NCBI RefSeq assembly: GCF_007489275.1
Contig: NZ_VLNR01000015.1
Span: 35,989 to 99,988, forward strand
DNA from: Aquimarina algiphila
Lineage (GTDB): Bacteria; Bacteroidota; Bacteroidia; Flavobacteriales; Flavobacteriaceae
DNA length: 64,000 nt
Direction of reading: 5' to 3'
Position 1 is the first letter of the stretch. The number at the start of each line of letters is the position of its first letter. Below are positions 18,111-28,094 of this stretch, piece by piece. A model generated the notes under the pieces. It was not told where the DNA came from. It saw only the letters and a program-made list of their open reading frames with translations, and did no database searches. A program made the position numbers and the translations under genes.

Positions 18111-19814
18111 ATGAAACACACATTTCTTTTATTACTCTTCTCTCTTTTCTTCTCCTGTAAAAATAATAGTATTGATCAACAAAAAGAAACCGAACCTGTA
18201 TTAGGTCTGATTACTCAAAAAGCCATGGTAGTTTCGGCGAGAAAAGAAGCTTCAGCAATTGGTGCTGCTATTATGAAAAAAGGAGGTAATGCTTTTGATG
18301 CTATGGTCGCTACAGAAATGGCACTTGCTGTGGCCTACCCATTTGCCGGAAGTCTTGGTGGTGGTGGTTTTATGGTATATCGTAAAGCAGATGGAGAAAC
18401 AGGAGCATTAGATTATAGAGAAAAAGCCCCTCTTGCCGCTTATAAAGATATGTATCTGGATGAAAATGGCGATCCGATACCCGAAAAAAGTCAAGTCGGA
18501 GCTCTGGCAATTGGAGTTCCTGGTACAATAGCTGGAATTTTTGCCGTACACAAAAGGTTTGGCACATTGCCAATAGAAGAAATACTTAGTCCGGTAGTTG
18601 ATCTGGCTAATCGTGGTTTTGCAGTTACTGAAAAACAAAGAAAACGGTTTGAAAATTATAAAGAATTGTTTTTTGAAGTTAACAAAGACACTATTCTTTT
18701 TGCCAAAAATTACAAAGCAGGAGACACTATCAAAAACATAAAACTTGCAGCAACGCTGAAACGTATCATTAAAAATGGAAAAGAAGAATTCTATACCGGT
18801 GAAACTGGTAAAAAACTAGTTGAACACATACAATCAAATGGAGGAATAATTACTTTGGAAGATTTGTCAAAATATGAAGCAAAATGGAGGGAACCGGTAC
18901 GGTTTAACTACAAAAATCTTTCTGTAATATCCATGTCTCCTCCGTCTAGTGGAGGGGTTTGTTTAGCACAAATCATGAAAATGATAGAGCCCTATGAAAT
19001 TTCTAAATATGGTCATAACCAACTTAAAACGATTCAGGTTATTACAGAAGCTGAACGAAGAGCATATGCAGATCGTAGTTTTTATCTTGGTGATCCAGAT
19101 TTCACAAAAATACCAATAGACACCCTAATTGGGATGCCATATCTTACCGATCGTATGTCTGATTTTAACTTTGAAAAAGCAACACCATCATCAGAAATAA
19201 ACTGCGGAATGATTCCTGGTTATGAAAGTGATGAAACCACCCACTACTCTATTGTTGATCAATTTGGTAATGCAATCTCTGTAACGATAACACTTAATGG
19301 TGCATATGGATCTAAGTTATATGCTCCAGAAATCGGAACGTTCTTAAATAATGAAATGGATGATTTTAGTGCTAAACCTGGAGTTCCGAATATGTTTGGT
19401 CTAATTGGTGCACAAGCCAATGCAATAGCGCCTGAAAAAAGAATGCTAAGTTCTATGACTCCTACTATTGTAGAAAAAAACGATACATTCTGGATGTCTG
19501 TTGGTACTCCAGGAGGATCTACAATTATTACCTCTGTATTACAAACGATACTCAATGTAGAAGAATTTGGGATGACCATGCAAGAGGCCGTAAACGCTCC
19601 TCGTTTTCATCATCAATGGTTACCTGATGTTGTAGTTTTTGAACCAGAATCTTTTGACCCCGTATTATTAGATAGTTTAAGTCAAAAAGGATATAAAATT
19701 GATGAAGAAACTTCAAAAATTATTGGTAAGGTTGATGGAATACTAGTTTTACCAAATGGCACCCTGGAAGGAGGAGCGGATAAGCGTGGAGATGATACTG
19801 CAGTTGGATTTTAA
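18111..19814 (+). CDS. ggt: Gamma-glutamyltransferase, lipoprotein
   Basis: Cleaves gamma-glutamyl bonds of glutathione and related compounds. I use the ATG at 18111 because it creates a clean lipoprotein signal (FSLFFSC, lipid-bearing Cys17), giving 567 residues; a TTG at 18048 only adds a poor leader. Motifs are GGNAFDAMVATEMALAV, SLGGGGFMVY, LDYREKAPL, and DETTHYSIVDQFGNAIS with the Thr that becomes the N-terminal nucleophile after self-cleavage, then MLSSMTPTI and GTPGGSTII. It is expected in the periplasm, membrane-anchored. It may share transcription with the AcpH-like gene. Confidence 0.93.
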   Translation: MKHTFLLLLFSLFFSCKNNSIDQQKETEPVLGLITQKAMVVSARKEASAIGAAIMKKGGNAFDAMVATEMALAVAYPFAGSLGGGGFMVYRKADGETGALDYREKAPLAAYKDMYLDENGDPIPEKSQVGALAIGVPGTIAGIFAVHKRFGTLPIEEILSPVVDLANRGFAVTEKQRKRFENYKELFFEVNKDTILFAKNYKAGDTIKNIKLAATLKRIIKNGKEEFYTGETGKKLVEHIQSNGGIITLEDLSKYEAKWREPVRFNYKNLSVISMSPPSSGGVCLAQIMKMIEPYEISKYGHNQLKTIQVITEAERRAYADRSFYLGDPDFTKIPIDTLIGMPYLTDRMSDFNFEKATPSSEINCGMIPGYESDETTHYSIVDQFGNAISVTITLNGAYGSKLYAPEIGTFLNNEMDDFSAKPGVPNMFGLIGAQANAIAPEKRMLSSMTPTIVEKNDTFWMSVGTPGGSTIITSVLQTILNVEEFGMTMQEAVNAPRFHHQWLPDVVVFEPESFDPVLLDSLSQKGYKIDEETSKIIGKVDGILVLPNGTLEGGADKRGDDTAVGF

Positions 19815-19858
19815 TTTAGTACTCCATTTTTTTCTTATTGTGATACAAATACCAAATA

Positions 19859-19895
19859 AAAAAACCAGATAACAGCTATGATTATCTGGTTTTTT
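19859..19895. terminator. Bidirectional intrinsic terminator between ggt and the DUF2807 gene
   Basis: The arms AAAAAACCAGATAA and TTATCTGGTTTTTT pair perfectly around a 9-nt loop. The A-run and T-run make it work in both directions, as expected between the convergent genes ending at 19814 and 19941. Confidence 0.9.
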
Positions 19896-19940
19896 GGAAA
19901 ATAAATTATTGATAAAAAACGGTTTTTATCAAATCTAAAA

Positions 19941-20675
19941 TTAATTTACTTTTTTGATTTTACCTATACCTTTATGATCTAACTTCGTAGTTTTGGCATT
20001 TCCTTTATAATAAACACTTCCAATACCTGAAGATGTGATACTTATTTCTTCTTCTGCATTAACTTCAACTTTTCCGATGCCAGAATTATTAACCTCTAAT
20101 TTTTGTGCAATTAAATTATATCCTCGTAACGCCCCCGTTCCATTATTATCAAGTTTCATTTCTCCAACTTTTCCTTCAAGGGTTAAATTCCCTACCATAG
20201 AAATCTCTCCTTCTAATTTATTACAGTTTAATTTTAAAGATGTATTTCCTACTCCTGAAACTTTTAGGTCAAGTTCTGTCAAAGAAAGTTCTGAAGCCGT
20301 TTTAACATTTCCAACTCCGGTAACTTTAAGTCTTTTTAAGTCCTTTAAAGTTATGTAAACATTCATTTTTGTTTTTTTCTTGACATTCATTCCTTTTTTC
20401 CAACCTAAAACAAGAGTATTACCTTGGTTCTTTACCGTAACTACCTGTTGTAAATTTTCATCTGCTTCTACAGTAACAGATTCTTTTTGTCCTTGTGCTA
20501 AGTATACATTATACACTCCTTTTACTATAAGCTCATTAAAAGAAGATATTGCTCTTTCTTCCTTAGTAACATTACCATTACCTTTTATTTTATTTTGAGC
20601 AACGCTCAAATTAATTGTAAATAATGCAATCACAATGAATAATAGTGAATTGATGATTTTGCTGTTTGTTTTCAT
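19941..20675 (-). CDS. Secreted DUF2807 (GIN-type head domain) protein
   Basis: A 244-residue exported protein with a signal peptide ending NLSVAQ. The rest is a repetitive beta-helix-like domain opening with KEERAISSFNELIVKGVYNV and carrying repeated G-V/I-G-N/K turns (VTGVGNVKT, VSGVGNTSL, NSGIGKVEV, SSGIGSVYY, HKGIGKIKK). This is the DUF2807 putative auto-transporter adhesin head domain abundant in Bacteroidota. Molecular role is unknown, and there is no membrane anchor or T9SS tail. It is a monocistron between two terminators. Confidence 0.82.
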   Translation of the reverse strand: MKTNSKIINSLLFIVIALFTINLSVAQNKIKGNGNVTKEERAISSFNELIVKGVYNVYLAQGQKESVTVEADENLQQVVTVKNQGNTLVLGWKKGMNVKKKTKMNVYITLKDLKRLKVTGVGNVKTASELSLTELDLKVSGVGNTSLKLNCNKLEGEISMVGNLTLEGKVGEMKLDNNGTGALRGYNLIAQKLEVNNSGIGKVEVNAEEEISITSSGIGSVYYKGNAKTTKLDHKGIGKIKKVN

Positions 20676-20841
20676 ATGATTCGTTTTTAAATAATGAATG
20701 AATTGATTTGTTATGAGATTCCTTTAATGATTGTATGTTTGATAAATAGACAAAATTCTTCTCTTATTGTTACAGTTTGTACTATAAATTTTACTTGTTT
20801 GTTTATTCTCTACATCTATTAAATTTAAAAATGTGCATAAA

Positions 20842-20873
20842 AAAAATGCGCAACCATAGGTTGCGCATTTTTA
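20842..20873 (-). terminator. Intrinsic terminator of dnaK
   Basis: Arms AAATGCGCAACC and GGTTGCGCATTT pair perfectly around a 3-nt loop, with A and T runs on both sides. It follows the dnaK stop (20894) on the minus strand by about 20 bp. Confidence 0.9.
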
Positions 20874-20893
20874 TCATTATGTATAAGAATAAT

Positions 20894-22810
20894 CTACTTT
20901 ACTTCTTCAAAATCAACATCCTCTACATCACTTCCTTCAGAACCATTATCTCCAGAAGGTTGATCTGAAGCTGTATCAGGTCCAGGTTGTCCATTCTGTT
21001 GTGCTTCGGCCTGAGCTTTGTACATTTCTTCACTAGCTACTTTCCAAGCTTCATTGATTTTATCAAGAGCAGGTTGGATAACAGCAAGATCTTTTGTCTC
21101 ATGTGCTTTTTTCAATTCTTCTAAAGCTTCCTCGATTGGTTTTTTCTTATCATCAGATAATTTATCACCAAACTCAGTAAGTTGTTTCTCTGTCTGGAAA
21201 ATCATTCCATCAGCTTCATTAAGCTTATCAGCAGTTTCTTTGGCTGCTTTATCTGCTTCTGCGTTAGCTTCAGCTTCCTGCTTCATTTTCTCTATTTCTT
21301 CTTCTGTCAATCCTGAAGAAGCTTCGATACGAATATCCTGAGATTTATTTGTTGCTTTATCTGTAGCAGAAACTTTTATGATACCATTGGCATCAATATC
21401 AAAAGTAACTTCGATTTGCGGAGTTCCTCTTTGTGCTGGCGGAATTCCATCAAGATGGAAACGACCAATGGTTTTATTATCTGCAGCCATAGGACGCTCT
21501 CCTTGCAATACATGAATCTCAACCGATGGTTGGTTATCAGCTGCAGTAGAAAATACTTGTGATTTCTTAGTAGGAATCGTAGTATTTGCATCAATAAGCT
21601 TAGTCATAACGTTACCCATAGTTTCTATACCTAAAGAAAGTGGAGTAACATCTAATAATAAAACATCTTTAACATCTCCTGTTAATACTCCTCCTTGGAT
21701 AGCTGCTCCAACTGCAACAACTTCATCTGGATTCACTCCTTTACTAGGTGATTTACCAAAGAATTTCTCAACAGCTTCCTGTACAGCAGGAATACGAGTA
21801 GATCCTCCTACTAATATAATTTCATCAATATCACTAGTTGATAATCCAGCAGCCTTAAGTGCTGTACGACATGGTTCTATCGTTCTTTTTACTAAATCAT
21901 CTATTAATTGATCAAACTTTGCTTTTGTTAGTGTTCTTACCAAGTGCTTAGGACCACTTGCAGTAGCTGTAACATATGGTAAGTTAATTTCAGTTTGAGC
22001 AGATGATGATAACTCAATTTTAGCTTTTTCTGCAGCTTCTTTAAGACGTTGTAAAGCCATTGGATCTTCTCTTAGATCCATATTCTCTTCACTTTTAAAC
22101 TCTTCTGCTAACCAATCAATGATTTTTTGATCTACATCATCTCCTCCTAAATGTGTATCTCCATCTGTAGATAATACTTCAAAAACGCCATCACCTAATT
22201 CTAGTATAGAAACATCATGTGTACCTCCACCAAAATCAAATACTACGATTTTCTGATCTGTACCTTTTTTATCAAGACCATAAGCTAATGCTGCTGCGGT
22301 AGGTTCGTTGATAATTCTTTCTACTTTAAGACCAGCGATTTCTCCTGCTTCTTTGGTAGCCTGACGTTGCGCATCATTAAAGTAAGCTGGTACAGTAATT
22401 ACTGCACTAGTAACATCCTGACCAAGATAATCTTCTGCTGTTTTCTTCATTTTCTGAAGTGTCATTGCAGATAATTCTTGTGGTGTATATAAGCGCCCAT
22501 CAATATCAACTCGTGGCGTATCATTATCTCCTTTTACAACTTTATAAGCTGCTCTTTGGGCTTCTTTTGAAGATTCAGAGAATTTATTTCCCATAAATCT
22601 TTTAATCGAAGAGATAGTCTTAGTTGGATTAGTAACCGCTTGACGCTTTGCAGGATCTCCTACTTTAATTTCTCCTCCTTCTACAAATGCAATGACAGAA
22701 GGGGTAGTTCTCTTACCTTCAGCATTAGGGATTACTACAGGCTCATTACCTTCCATTACAGAAACACAAGAGTTGGTTGTCCCTAAGTCTATTCCTATTA
22801 TTTTACTCAT
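20894..22810 (-). CDS. dnaK: Chaperone DnaK (Hsp70)
   Basis: A 638-residue ATP-dependent folding chaperone. It starts [20 protein letters not shown] (phosphate 1 motif). [14 protein letters not shown] (phosphate 2), [13 protein letters not shown] (adenosine motif), the linker [18 protein letters not shown], the substrate-binding domain, the Glu/Lys-rich lid and the terminal acidic [12 protein letters not shown] (the GrpE/DnaJ-linked EEVD-type tail) are all present. Phosphate 2 has His where Thr is usual (GGGTHD rather than GGGTFD). It stands alone here; grpE and dnaJ are not adjacent. No CIRCE-like dyad is evident upstream. Confidence 0.98.
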   Translation of the reverse strand: MSKIIGIDLGTTNSCVSVMEGNEPVVIPNAEGKRTTPSVIAFVEGGEIKVGDPAKRQAVTNPTKTISSIKRFMGNKFSESSKEAQRAAYKVVKGDNDTPRVDIDGRLYTPQELSAMTLQKMKKTAEDYLGQDVTSAVITVPAYFNDAQRQATKEAGEIAGLKVERIINEPTAAALAYGLDKKGTDQKIVVFDFGGGTHDVSILELGDGVFEVLSTDGDTHLGGDDVDQKIIDWLAEEFKSEENMDLREDPMALQRLKEAAEKAKIELSSSAQTEINLPYVTATASGPKHLVRTLTKAKFDQLIDDLVKRTIEPCRTALKAAGLSTSDIDEIILVGGSTRIPAVQEAVEKFFGKSPSKGVNPDEVVAVGAAIQGGVLTGDVKDVLLLDVTPLSLGIETMGNVMTKLIDANTTIPTKKSQVFSTAADNQPSVEIHVLQGERPMAADNKTIGRFHLDGIPPAQRGTPQIEVTFDIDANGIIKVSATDKATNKSQDIRIEASSGLTEEEIEKMKQEAEANAEADKAAKETADKLNEADGMIFQTEKQLTEFGDKLSDDKKKPIEEALEELKKAHETKDLAVIQPALDKINEAWKVASEEMYKAQAEAQQNGQPGPDTASDQPSGDNGSEGSDVEDVDFEEVK

Positions 22811-23038
22811 TTTTATATTTAAATTATTATACTATTATTCGTACTAATTCAATGCTGTTAAGTCAATGATTATGCCATTACAATCAATCTGACAGGATGT
22901 CATTACAATCTATTATATTAATATTAAACAAGCTATTAACTCTAAATAAAAAACAGTAGTAACTATTCCTTAAAAAACAAGTTTCTTTATTGTCAAAAAA
23001 CTATATTTACCGCTTAAATTTTATCAATAGTTTAAATT

Positions 23039-24463
23039 ATGGAATGTATCAGTGTTTTTGATATGTTGAAAATAGGTGTTGGTCCTTCTAGTTCACATAC
23101 ATTAGGTCCTTGGCGAGCAGGTCGAAGATGGATAGCAGAATTAAAAAGTAACAAAGTATTTGAATCTGTTACTGTAATCACGGTTGATCTTTTTGGTTCG
23201 TTATCATTAACAGGAAAAGGTCATGCTACTGATATTGCTGTAATTTTAGGATTATGTGGTTATGATCCTCAAACCATAGATGTTTCTACCATATCTTCTA
23301 TTATAGATACTATTAACACTGATAAAGAACTTATCATTAATAATGAGATAAGAATACCTTTTGACCCTAAGACACAGATTATATTTAATCGAGAATTTAA
23401 AGAGTTTCACCCTAATGGTATGACATTTCATGCCATATTGAACAACGGAGAAAAAATATCTTCTTCTTTCTATTCTATCGGAGGTGGATTTGTAGTACAG
23501 GAAGAACGAAAAAGAAAAGAGAAGAAACTTGAAAAATTTCAATATTTTCCTTTACCTATACAAAAAGCTACAGATTTACTTCAATATTGTACTTCTCAAA
23601 ACAAAAAAGTATCTGAAATCGTCCTTGAAAATGAAAGATCACTAAGAAGTGATGATGAGATTAATAATCGAATCGCTCAAGTCTGGAATACAATGCTCGA
23701 ATCTATGTATATAGGTTGTCATACAGAAGGAACATTACCTGGTGGGCTAAATGTTAGAAGAAGAGCTTATGATACTCATAAAAAATTGATAGGTACTACT
23801 CCCTATAATACACCTACAGAATGGATTGAATCTATTCGAGATACCGAAGTAAAATTTCGTCAAATCCTTAAGTGGGTATCATGCTTTGCTCTAGCAGTAA
23901 ATGAAGTTAATGCCTCTTTAGGAAGAGTCGTAACTGCTCCAACAAATGGAAGTGCTGGTGTTATTCCTGCGGTTATGATGTACTATATGGTTATCGAGAA
24001 TCACGATGCTAACTTTGATGATGTAAAACAATTTATGTTAGTTGCTGGCGAAATTGGAAGCTTATTTAAAAAAGGAGCTACTATTTCTGCTGCTATGGGT
24101 GGTTGTCAAGCCGAAATTGGTGTCTCATCAGCAATGGCAGCTGGAGCATTAACCGAGTTAATGGGAGGTACTCCTGATCAAGTCCTTATGGCTAGTGAAA
24201 TTGCTATGGAACATCATTTGGGACTCACCTGTGATCCCATAGGCGGTTTAGTTCAGGTTCCTTGTATAGAACGAAATGCTATGGGTGCCATAAAAGCAAT
24301 TAATGCATGCGAAATGGCATTAGATACTGATGCTGCAAATGCTAAAGTCCCTTTGGATAAAGTAATCGAAACGATGTGGGAAACCGCTCAAGATATGAAT
24401 ACCAAATATAAAGAGACAAGTGAAGGTGGTCTGGCTATTAAAGTTAGCCTAAGTGATTGTTAG
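23039..24463 (+). CDS. sdaA: L-serine ammonia-lyase, iron-sulfur dependent, single chain
   Basis: Deaminates L-serine to pyruvate and ammonia. A 474-residue protein with fused beta and alpha domains, as in the E. coli enzyme. The N-terminus SVFDMLKIGVGPSSSHTLGP, the TLPGGLNV segment and the C-terminal cluster ligands (Cys in MGGCQAEIG, LGLTCDPIGG and QVPCIERNA) are present, consistent with a 4Fe-4S active site. A hairpin (TGATTGTTA / TAACAATCA at 24454-24479) overlaps the stop codon but lacks a T tract. Confidence 0.95.
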   Translation: MECISVFDMLKIGVGPSSSHTLGPWRAGRRWIAELKSNKVFESVTVITVDLFGSLSLTGKGHATDIAVILGLCGYDPQTIDVSTISSIIDTINTDKELIINNEIRIPFDPKTQIIFNREFKEFHPNGMTFHAILNNGEKISSSFYSIGGGFVVQEERKRKEKKLEKFQYFPLPIQKATDLLQYCTSQNKKVSEIVLENERSLRSDDEINNRIAQVWNTMLESMYIGCHTEGTLPGGLNVRRRAYDTHKKLIGTTPYNTPTEWIESIRDTEVKFRQILKWVSCFALAVNEVNASLGRVVTAPTNGSAGVIPAVMMYYMVIENHDANFDDVKQFMLVAGEIGSLFKKGATISAAMGGCQAEIGVSSAMAAGALTELMGGTPDQVLMASEIAMEHHLGLTCDPIGGLVQVPCIERNAMGAIKAINACEMALDTDAANAKVPLDKVIETMWETAQDMNTKYKETSEGGLAIKVSLSDC

Positions 24464-24524
24464 ATTTATTTAACAATCATAGCCTAAAACAATAAGGTTC
24501 TCTTCTTAATCAATTTTTTAATAT

Positions 24525-25004
24525 TTATTTGCATCCTTCCCGATGTCTGGTATCTGCAAGAGCAATAATTTTCCAGTCTTTACCATCATTGAATAACTGA
24601 AATACATTTACTCCACAATGACTAAAATTATCATTGACATAAAACTCATACGGAGTCCAGGCATTTGCTATAAATGCATCTGTATCGATTTTAAATGATA
24701 ATAATCGTTCTTCCCATTTCTGTTCTGCCGGTCTATTTTTAATCGCTAAAACAAATTTTCCAACATCTGTCTTAATAGTCTTAGAATGCCCTTCTTTATT
24801 CCTCGCAATAGTTTGCATTACTATATTATTATCCATGGTACTCTTCATTTTAAGAGTATCACCAGAATGAAATCCTTCAAAAAACTTTAAAATGGTTTGT
24901 TTTACTTCTTCTTTATAATTATTTACATCATCTACAGCTACTTCTTTTTGTGAAAAAGCATTCCAAGAAAATAGCACAATAAATAATAATGATACTTTAT
25001 ACAT
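24525..25004 (-). CDS. Secreted NTF2/SnoaL-like protein
   Basis: A 159-residue exported protein with signal peptide MYKVSLLFIVLFSWNAFSQ. The mature part has the pattern of NTF2-like (DUF4440/SnoaL) domains: a first helix with FFEGFHSGDTLKMKSTMDNN, a central sheet and a C-terminal strand DGKDWKIIALADTRH. Two Cys (SHCGVNVF and the terminal EGCK) could form a disulfide. No catalytic function can be assigned. Converges with sdaA. Confidence 0.72.
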   Translation of the reverse strand: MYKVSLLFIVLFSWNAFSQKEVAVDDVNNYKEEVKQTILKFFEGFHSGDTLKMKSTMDNNIVMQTIARNKEGHSKTIKTDVGKFVLAIKNRPAEQKWEERLLSFKIDTDAFIANAWTPYEFYVNDNFSHCGVNVFQLFNDGKDWKIIALADTRHREGCK

Positions 25005-25110
25005 AACGTTTTTTATTTTTTGATCGATATAAAAGTAAGGTTTTAATTATTTTCTAAAATAGATAATTTTTACTTCAATATCATAAAGAAAAATCAAAAG
25101 CAGATTACTC

Positions 25111-25141
25111 TTGTTACCATATTGGTAATTCATTACTTTTA
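25111..25141 (+). promoter_or_regulatory. Candidate panB promoter overlapped by a dyad operator
   Basis: TTG at 25111-25113 and TACTTTTA at 25134-25141 fit the Bacteroidota -33/-7 pattern with a 20-bp spacer (one -7 mismatch). The spacer holds a perfect dyad, TTACCA-TAT-TGGTAA (25114-25128), placed where a bound repressor would block RNA polymerase. Confidence 0.45.
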
Positions 25142-25165
25142 CAGTCCTTAAAAAAAACAATACAA

Positions 25166-25984
25166 ATGTCTACAGCTAAAAAAGATTACAAACGAGTGAC
25201 GGTTAAATCCCTAGTGGAAATGAAGGCTAATAAAGAAAAGATATCGATGTTAACCGCATATGACTATACTATGGCTAAAATTGTTGATGGCGCCGGTGTC
25301 GATGTAATTCTTGTAGGCGATTCTGCATCTAATGTGATGGCTGGTCATGAGACAACATTACCTATTACTTTGGATCAAATGATATATCATGCTTCTTCTG
25401 TTATTCGTGCAATTGATCGTGCATTGATTGTGGTTGACTTACCTTTTGGAAGTTATCAAAGTGATCCCAAAGAAGCTTTACGTTCTGCAATACGAATAAT
25501 GAAAGAATCTGGAGGACATGCTGTAAAATTAGAAGGTGGAAAAGAAATTAAAGAATCAATAAAGAGAATCCTTAATGCAGGAATTCCCGTAATGGGACAC
25601 CTTGGGTTAACTCCTCAATCTATTTATAAATTTGGTACATACACTGTAAGAGCAAAAGAAGAAGAAGAAGCTCAAAAACTAAAAGAAGACGCGCTTATGC
25701 TTGAAAAAGCAGGGTGTTTTGCTATTGTTCTTGAAAAAGTACCTGCCAAATTGGCTAAAGAAGTTGCAGAAAGTCTCACTATACCTATTATCGGAATTGG
25801 AGCAGGAAATGGTGTTGATGGGCAAGTATTGGTAACACATGATATGTTAGGTATGACTCATGAATTCAACCCTCGCTTCTTAAGACGTTATTTAGACTTG
25901 TATACTGAAATGACAAACGCTTTTAAACAATATGTAACTGATGTTAAAGCTGTTGATTTCCCTAATGAAAATGAGCAATATTAA
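25166..25984 (+). CDS. panB: 3-methyl-2-oxobutanoate hydroxymethyltransferase (ketopantoate hydroxymethyltransferase)
   Basis: First committed enzyme of pantothenate (and hence CoA) synthesis, adding a hydroxymethyl group from methylene-THF to 2-oxoisovalerate. A 272-residue TIM barrel, the usual length. Motifs are [36 protein letters not shown] (metal and substrate site), [28 protein letters not shown] and [20 protein letters not shown]. It precedes an RluA-type gene by about 100 bp, an arrangement frequent in Flavobacteria. Confidence 0.96.
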   Translation: MSTAKKDYKRVTVKSLVEMKANKEKISMLTAYDYTMAKIVDGAGVDVILVGDSASNVMAGHETTLPITLDQMIYHASSVIRAIDRALIVVDLPFGSYQSDPKEALRSAIRIMKESGGHAVKLEGGKEIKESIKRILNAGIPVMGHLGLTPQSIYKFGTYTVRAKEEEEAQKLKEDALMLEKAGCFAIVLEKVPAKLAKEVAESLTIPIIGIGAGNGVDGQVLVTHDMLGMTHEFNPRFLRRYLDLYTEMTNAFKQYVTDVKAVDFPNENEQY

Positions 25985-26083
25985 TTTTGAGTAAACTTGA
26001 TTATTAGAGCTATTATTAAAATGACGTCAAAGTTTAATACTACATTACAATACTTCTAAAATCTAATAATCTAAAAAACCAAG

Positions 26084-26779
26084 ATGTCGAAAAGTTTCTC
26101 TACAAAAGATAACCTGCAAGTTCTCTATGAAGACAATCATATTATTATTATCAATAAACGTCCGGGAGATATTGTACAGGGTGATAAAACTGGTGACACT
26201 CCACTTAGTGAAGTCGTTAAAGAATATATTGCCGAAAAATATAATAAACCAGGAGCTGTATATCTAGGTGTAGTACATCGATTAGATAGACCTACTAGTG
26301 GTATTGTTGTATTTGCAAGAACAAGTAAAGCTTTACCAAGACTTAATAAATTATTTGCAAATAAAGAAGCTCAAAAAACATACTGGGCCGTTGTAAAAAA
26401 ACAACCTCCAAAAGAAAAAGATACTCTTATACATTGGTTAAAAAGAAACCCTAAACAAAATAAATCATACGCCTACACAAAAGAAGTTCCTGATAGTAAA
26501 AAGGCAATTTTAGAATATAAAATAATTAAAAAACTAGATCGTTATTATCTTTTGGAAATTGATCTTCATACAGGGCGTCACCACCAAATAAGATCTCAAC
26601 TTTCTGATATTGGATCCATAATAAAAGGAGATTTAAAATATGGAGCAGATCGCAGTAATAAAAATGGAAGTATTCATCTGCATGCAAGAAAACTTACATT
26701 TATACATCCGGTCAAAAAAGAATCCCTTACAATAATCGCTCCTCCTCCATCTGATTCGATTTGGGATCATTGCTTATGA
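26084..26779 (+). CDS. RluA-family RNA pseudouridine synthase
   Basis: A 231-residue enzyme isomerising uridine in rRNA or tRNA. The catalytic motif is VVHRLDRPTSGIVVFARTSKA with the conserved Asp. LLEIDLHTGRHHQIRSQLS and the C-terminal HLHARKLTFIHPV are typical. No S4 domain is present, as in the short RluA/RluC-D-like proteins. Exact target is not predictable. It lies downstream of panB and converges with the DinB gene 9 bp away. Confidence 0.9.
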   Translation: MSKSFSTKDNLQVLYEDNHIIIINKRPGDIVQGDKTGDTPLSEVVKEYIAEKYNKPGAVYLGVVHRLDRPTSGIVVFARTSKALPRLNKLFANKEAQKTYWAVVKKQPPKEKDTLIHWLKRNPKQNKSYAYTKEVPDSKKAILEYKIIKKLDRYYLLEIDLHTGRHHQIRSQLSDIGSIIKGDLKYGADRSNKNGSIHLHARKLTFIHPVKKESLTIIAPPPSDSIWDHCL

Positions 26780-26787
26780 TTTAAAAT

Positions 26788-27219
26788 TTATTTTGAATGA
26801 TGTTGTATATGTTCTACATAGTCGACAATTAACCAATCTAAGGTTTTTAAATCATCCTTTTCAATATCAATTTTGTAGTTTAATTCTTCTGTACTTAAGT
26901 TTTTAATAACAAAAATAATTTGTTTATTCAACGTACCCCATAGTTCAACTATGTTTTCAATTGTGCATTCTTGATAACGATTTACTTTTACCAAATCGTT
27001 TTGATTATATTTTCTAACTATATACGGTTTAGGTTCAAATTGTACTTCTGTAAATCGTTGTAAATTATGTATTGCAGAGTCGATTAGATGTCCTAAAATT
27101 TCTTTTTTAGACCATTTTATCTCTGATATTTTATAACTAACTACATCTTCGCCAAATTCAAGTATAGTTTTACTTGTTTTATATACCAAATCTTCTAATT
27201 TCAAAATCATGTCCTGCAT
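26788..27219 (-). CDS. DinB-family four-helix protein
   Basis: A 143-residue protein with DinB/YfiT features: the helix with KWSKKEILGHLIDSAIHNLQ carries a metal-ligand His, and the C-terminal VDYVEHIQHHSK carries further His ligands. Members are putative thiol-dependent S-transferases or damage-inducible proteins with a divalent metal. It begins 9 bp after the permease gene starts counting on the minus strand, so the upstream EamA gene and this one may be convergent-free neighbours in one transcript. Confidence 0.77.
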   Translation of the reverse strand: MQDMILKLEDLVYKTSKTILEFGEDVVSYKISEIKWSKKEILGHLIDSAIHNLQRFTEVQFEPKPYIVRKYNQNDLVKVNRYQECTIENIVELWGTLNKQIIFVIKNLSTEELNYKIDIEKDDLKTLDWLIVDYVEHIQHHSK

Positions 27220-27228
27220 AAATACTAA

Positions 27229-28089
27229 TTATTTGTATGTTCTTATACTTTCGATAATTACAGAAGTTAGAATCAAAACACCTCCTATTATTGTAGAGAA
27301 CACGGGAATTTCTTTCAAAAAAATCATTCCAATAATAATACCATAGACTGGTTGCACGCTACTTATAATACTAGCAGTTGTAATTGAAAAACGTTTAAAA
27401 CTTCCTAAAAATAATGTATGCCCTATAGCTGTGGTCAACAAGGCTAAAGTGAGGGTTGGCATCCATTGATCCTTTATTCCCGAACTATCCATAAAGAAAA
27501 GAAAAGGTAAGAGAAAAATACTTACAATAACTAATTGATACCACATTAACGCAGAACCATTATAATTTGCAACCTTGGTTTTCATAATCAGATTCCGTAA
27601 TGAATAGCATATAGCTGATAAGATTCCGAGTCCCACTGCTTTTGTGTATGAATTACTAAAATCTAAACCGGGTACTAAAAAATAAATACCGACCAAGACC
27701 AATAATGCTAGAAGCAAATGTACTTTTTGAAATTTTGTCTTTAATAAAACAGGTTCTAACAATGCAGTAATCACTGGATAAGTAAAGATAGATAGCATTC
27801 CGATTGCTACATTAGATAATTTCAAGGCATAGAAATAAGTGATCCAATGTAACCCCATCAGTATACCACTTAAAAGAATAGTAGGTTGATCTTTACTTCC
27901 TATCTTAAAAGAAATACCTTTCCAACGGCAAAAGATAAAAAGCAGGACTCCTGCAAATAATGCTCTAAACCCAATAATTACAGGTACTGGCATATCAATA
28001 TATCTTCCTAAAGCACCCGAGGTGCTGATTAGAAGCATCGCTAGATTTAGTTCTAATACGTTTCTTAGGTGTTGGTTATTTTTTGGCAA
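27229..28089 (-). CDS. EamA/DMT-family permease
   Basis: A 286-residue integral membrane protein with ten predicted hydrophobic segments in two EamA halves (about 12-140 and 150-280). Typical features are an early FRALFAGVLLFIFCRWKG, GLHWITYFYALKLSNVAIG at the end of TM3, and PVYGIIIGMIFLKEIPVF near the C-terminus. The family exports metabolites or amino acids; substrate is unknown. It starts 5 bp before the end of the T9SS protein gene and ends 9 bp before the DinB gene, all on the minus strand. Confidence 0.86.
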   Translation of the reverse strand: MPKNNQHLRNVLELNLAMLLISTSGALGRYIDMPVPVIIGFRALFAGVLLFIFCRWKGISFKIGSKDQPTILLSGILMGLHWITYFYALKLSNVAIGMLSIFTYPVITALLEPVLLKTKFQKVHLLLALLVLVGIYFLVPGLDFSNSYTKAVGLGILSAICYSLRNLIMKTKVANYNGSALMWYQLVIVSIFLLPFLFFMDSSGIKDQWMPTLTLALLTTAIGHTLFLGSFKRFSITTASIISSVQPVYGIIIGMIFLKEIPVFSTIIGGVLILTSVIIESIRTYK

Positions 28090-28094
28090 ATTGT

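Noticed and set aside
20894..22810. Horizontal transfer or decay of dnaK because of His in GGGTHD
   Set aside because: The gene is otherwise full length with all motifs; a single conservative change next to phosphate 2 is not evidence for transfer.
24454..24479. Terminator of sdaA
   Set aside because: The hairpin overlaps the stop codon and lacks a following T tract.
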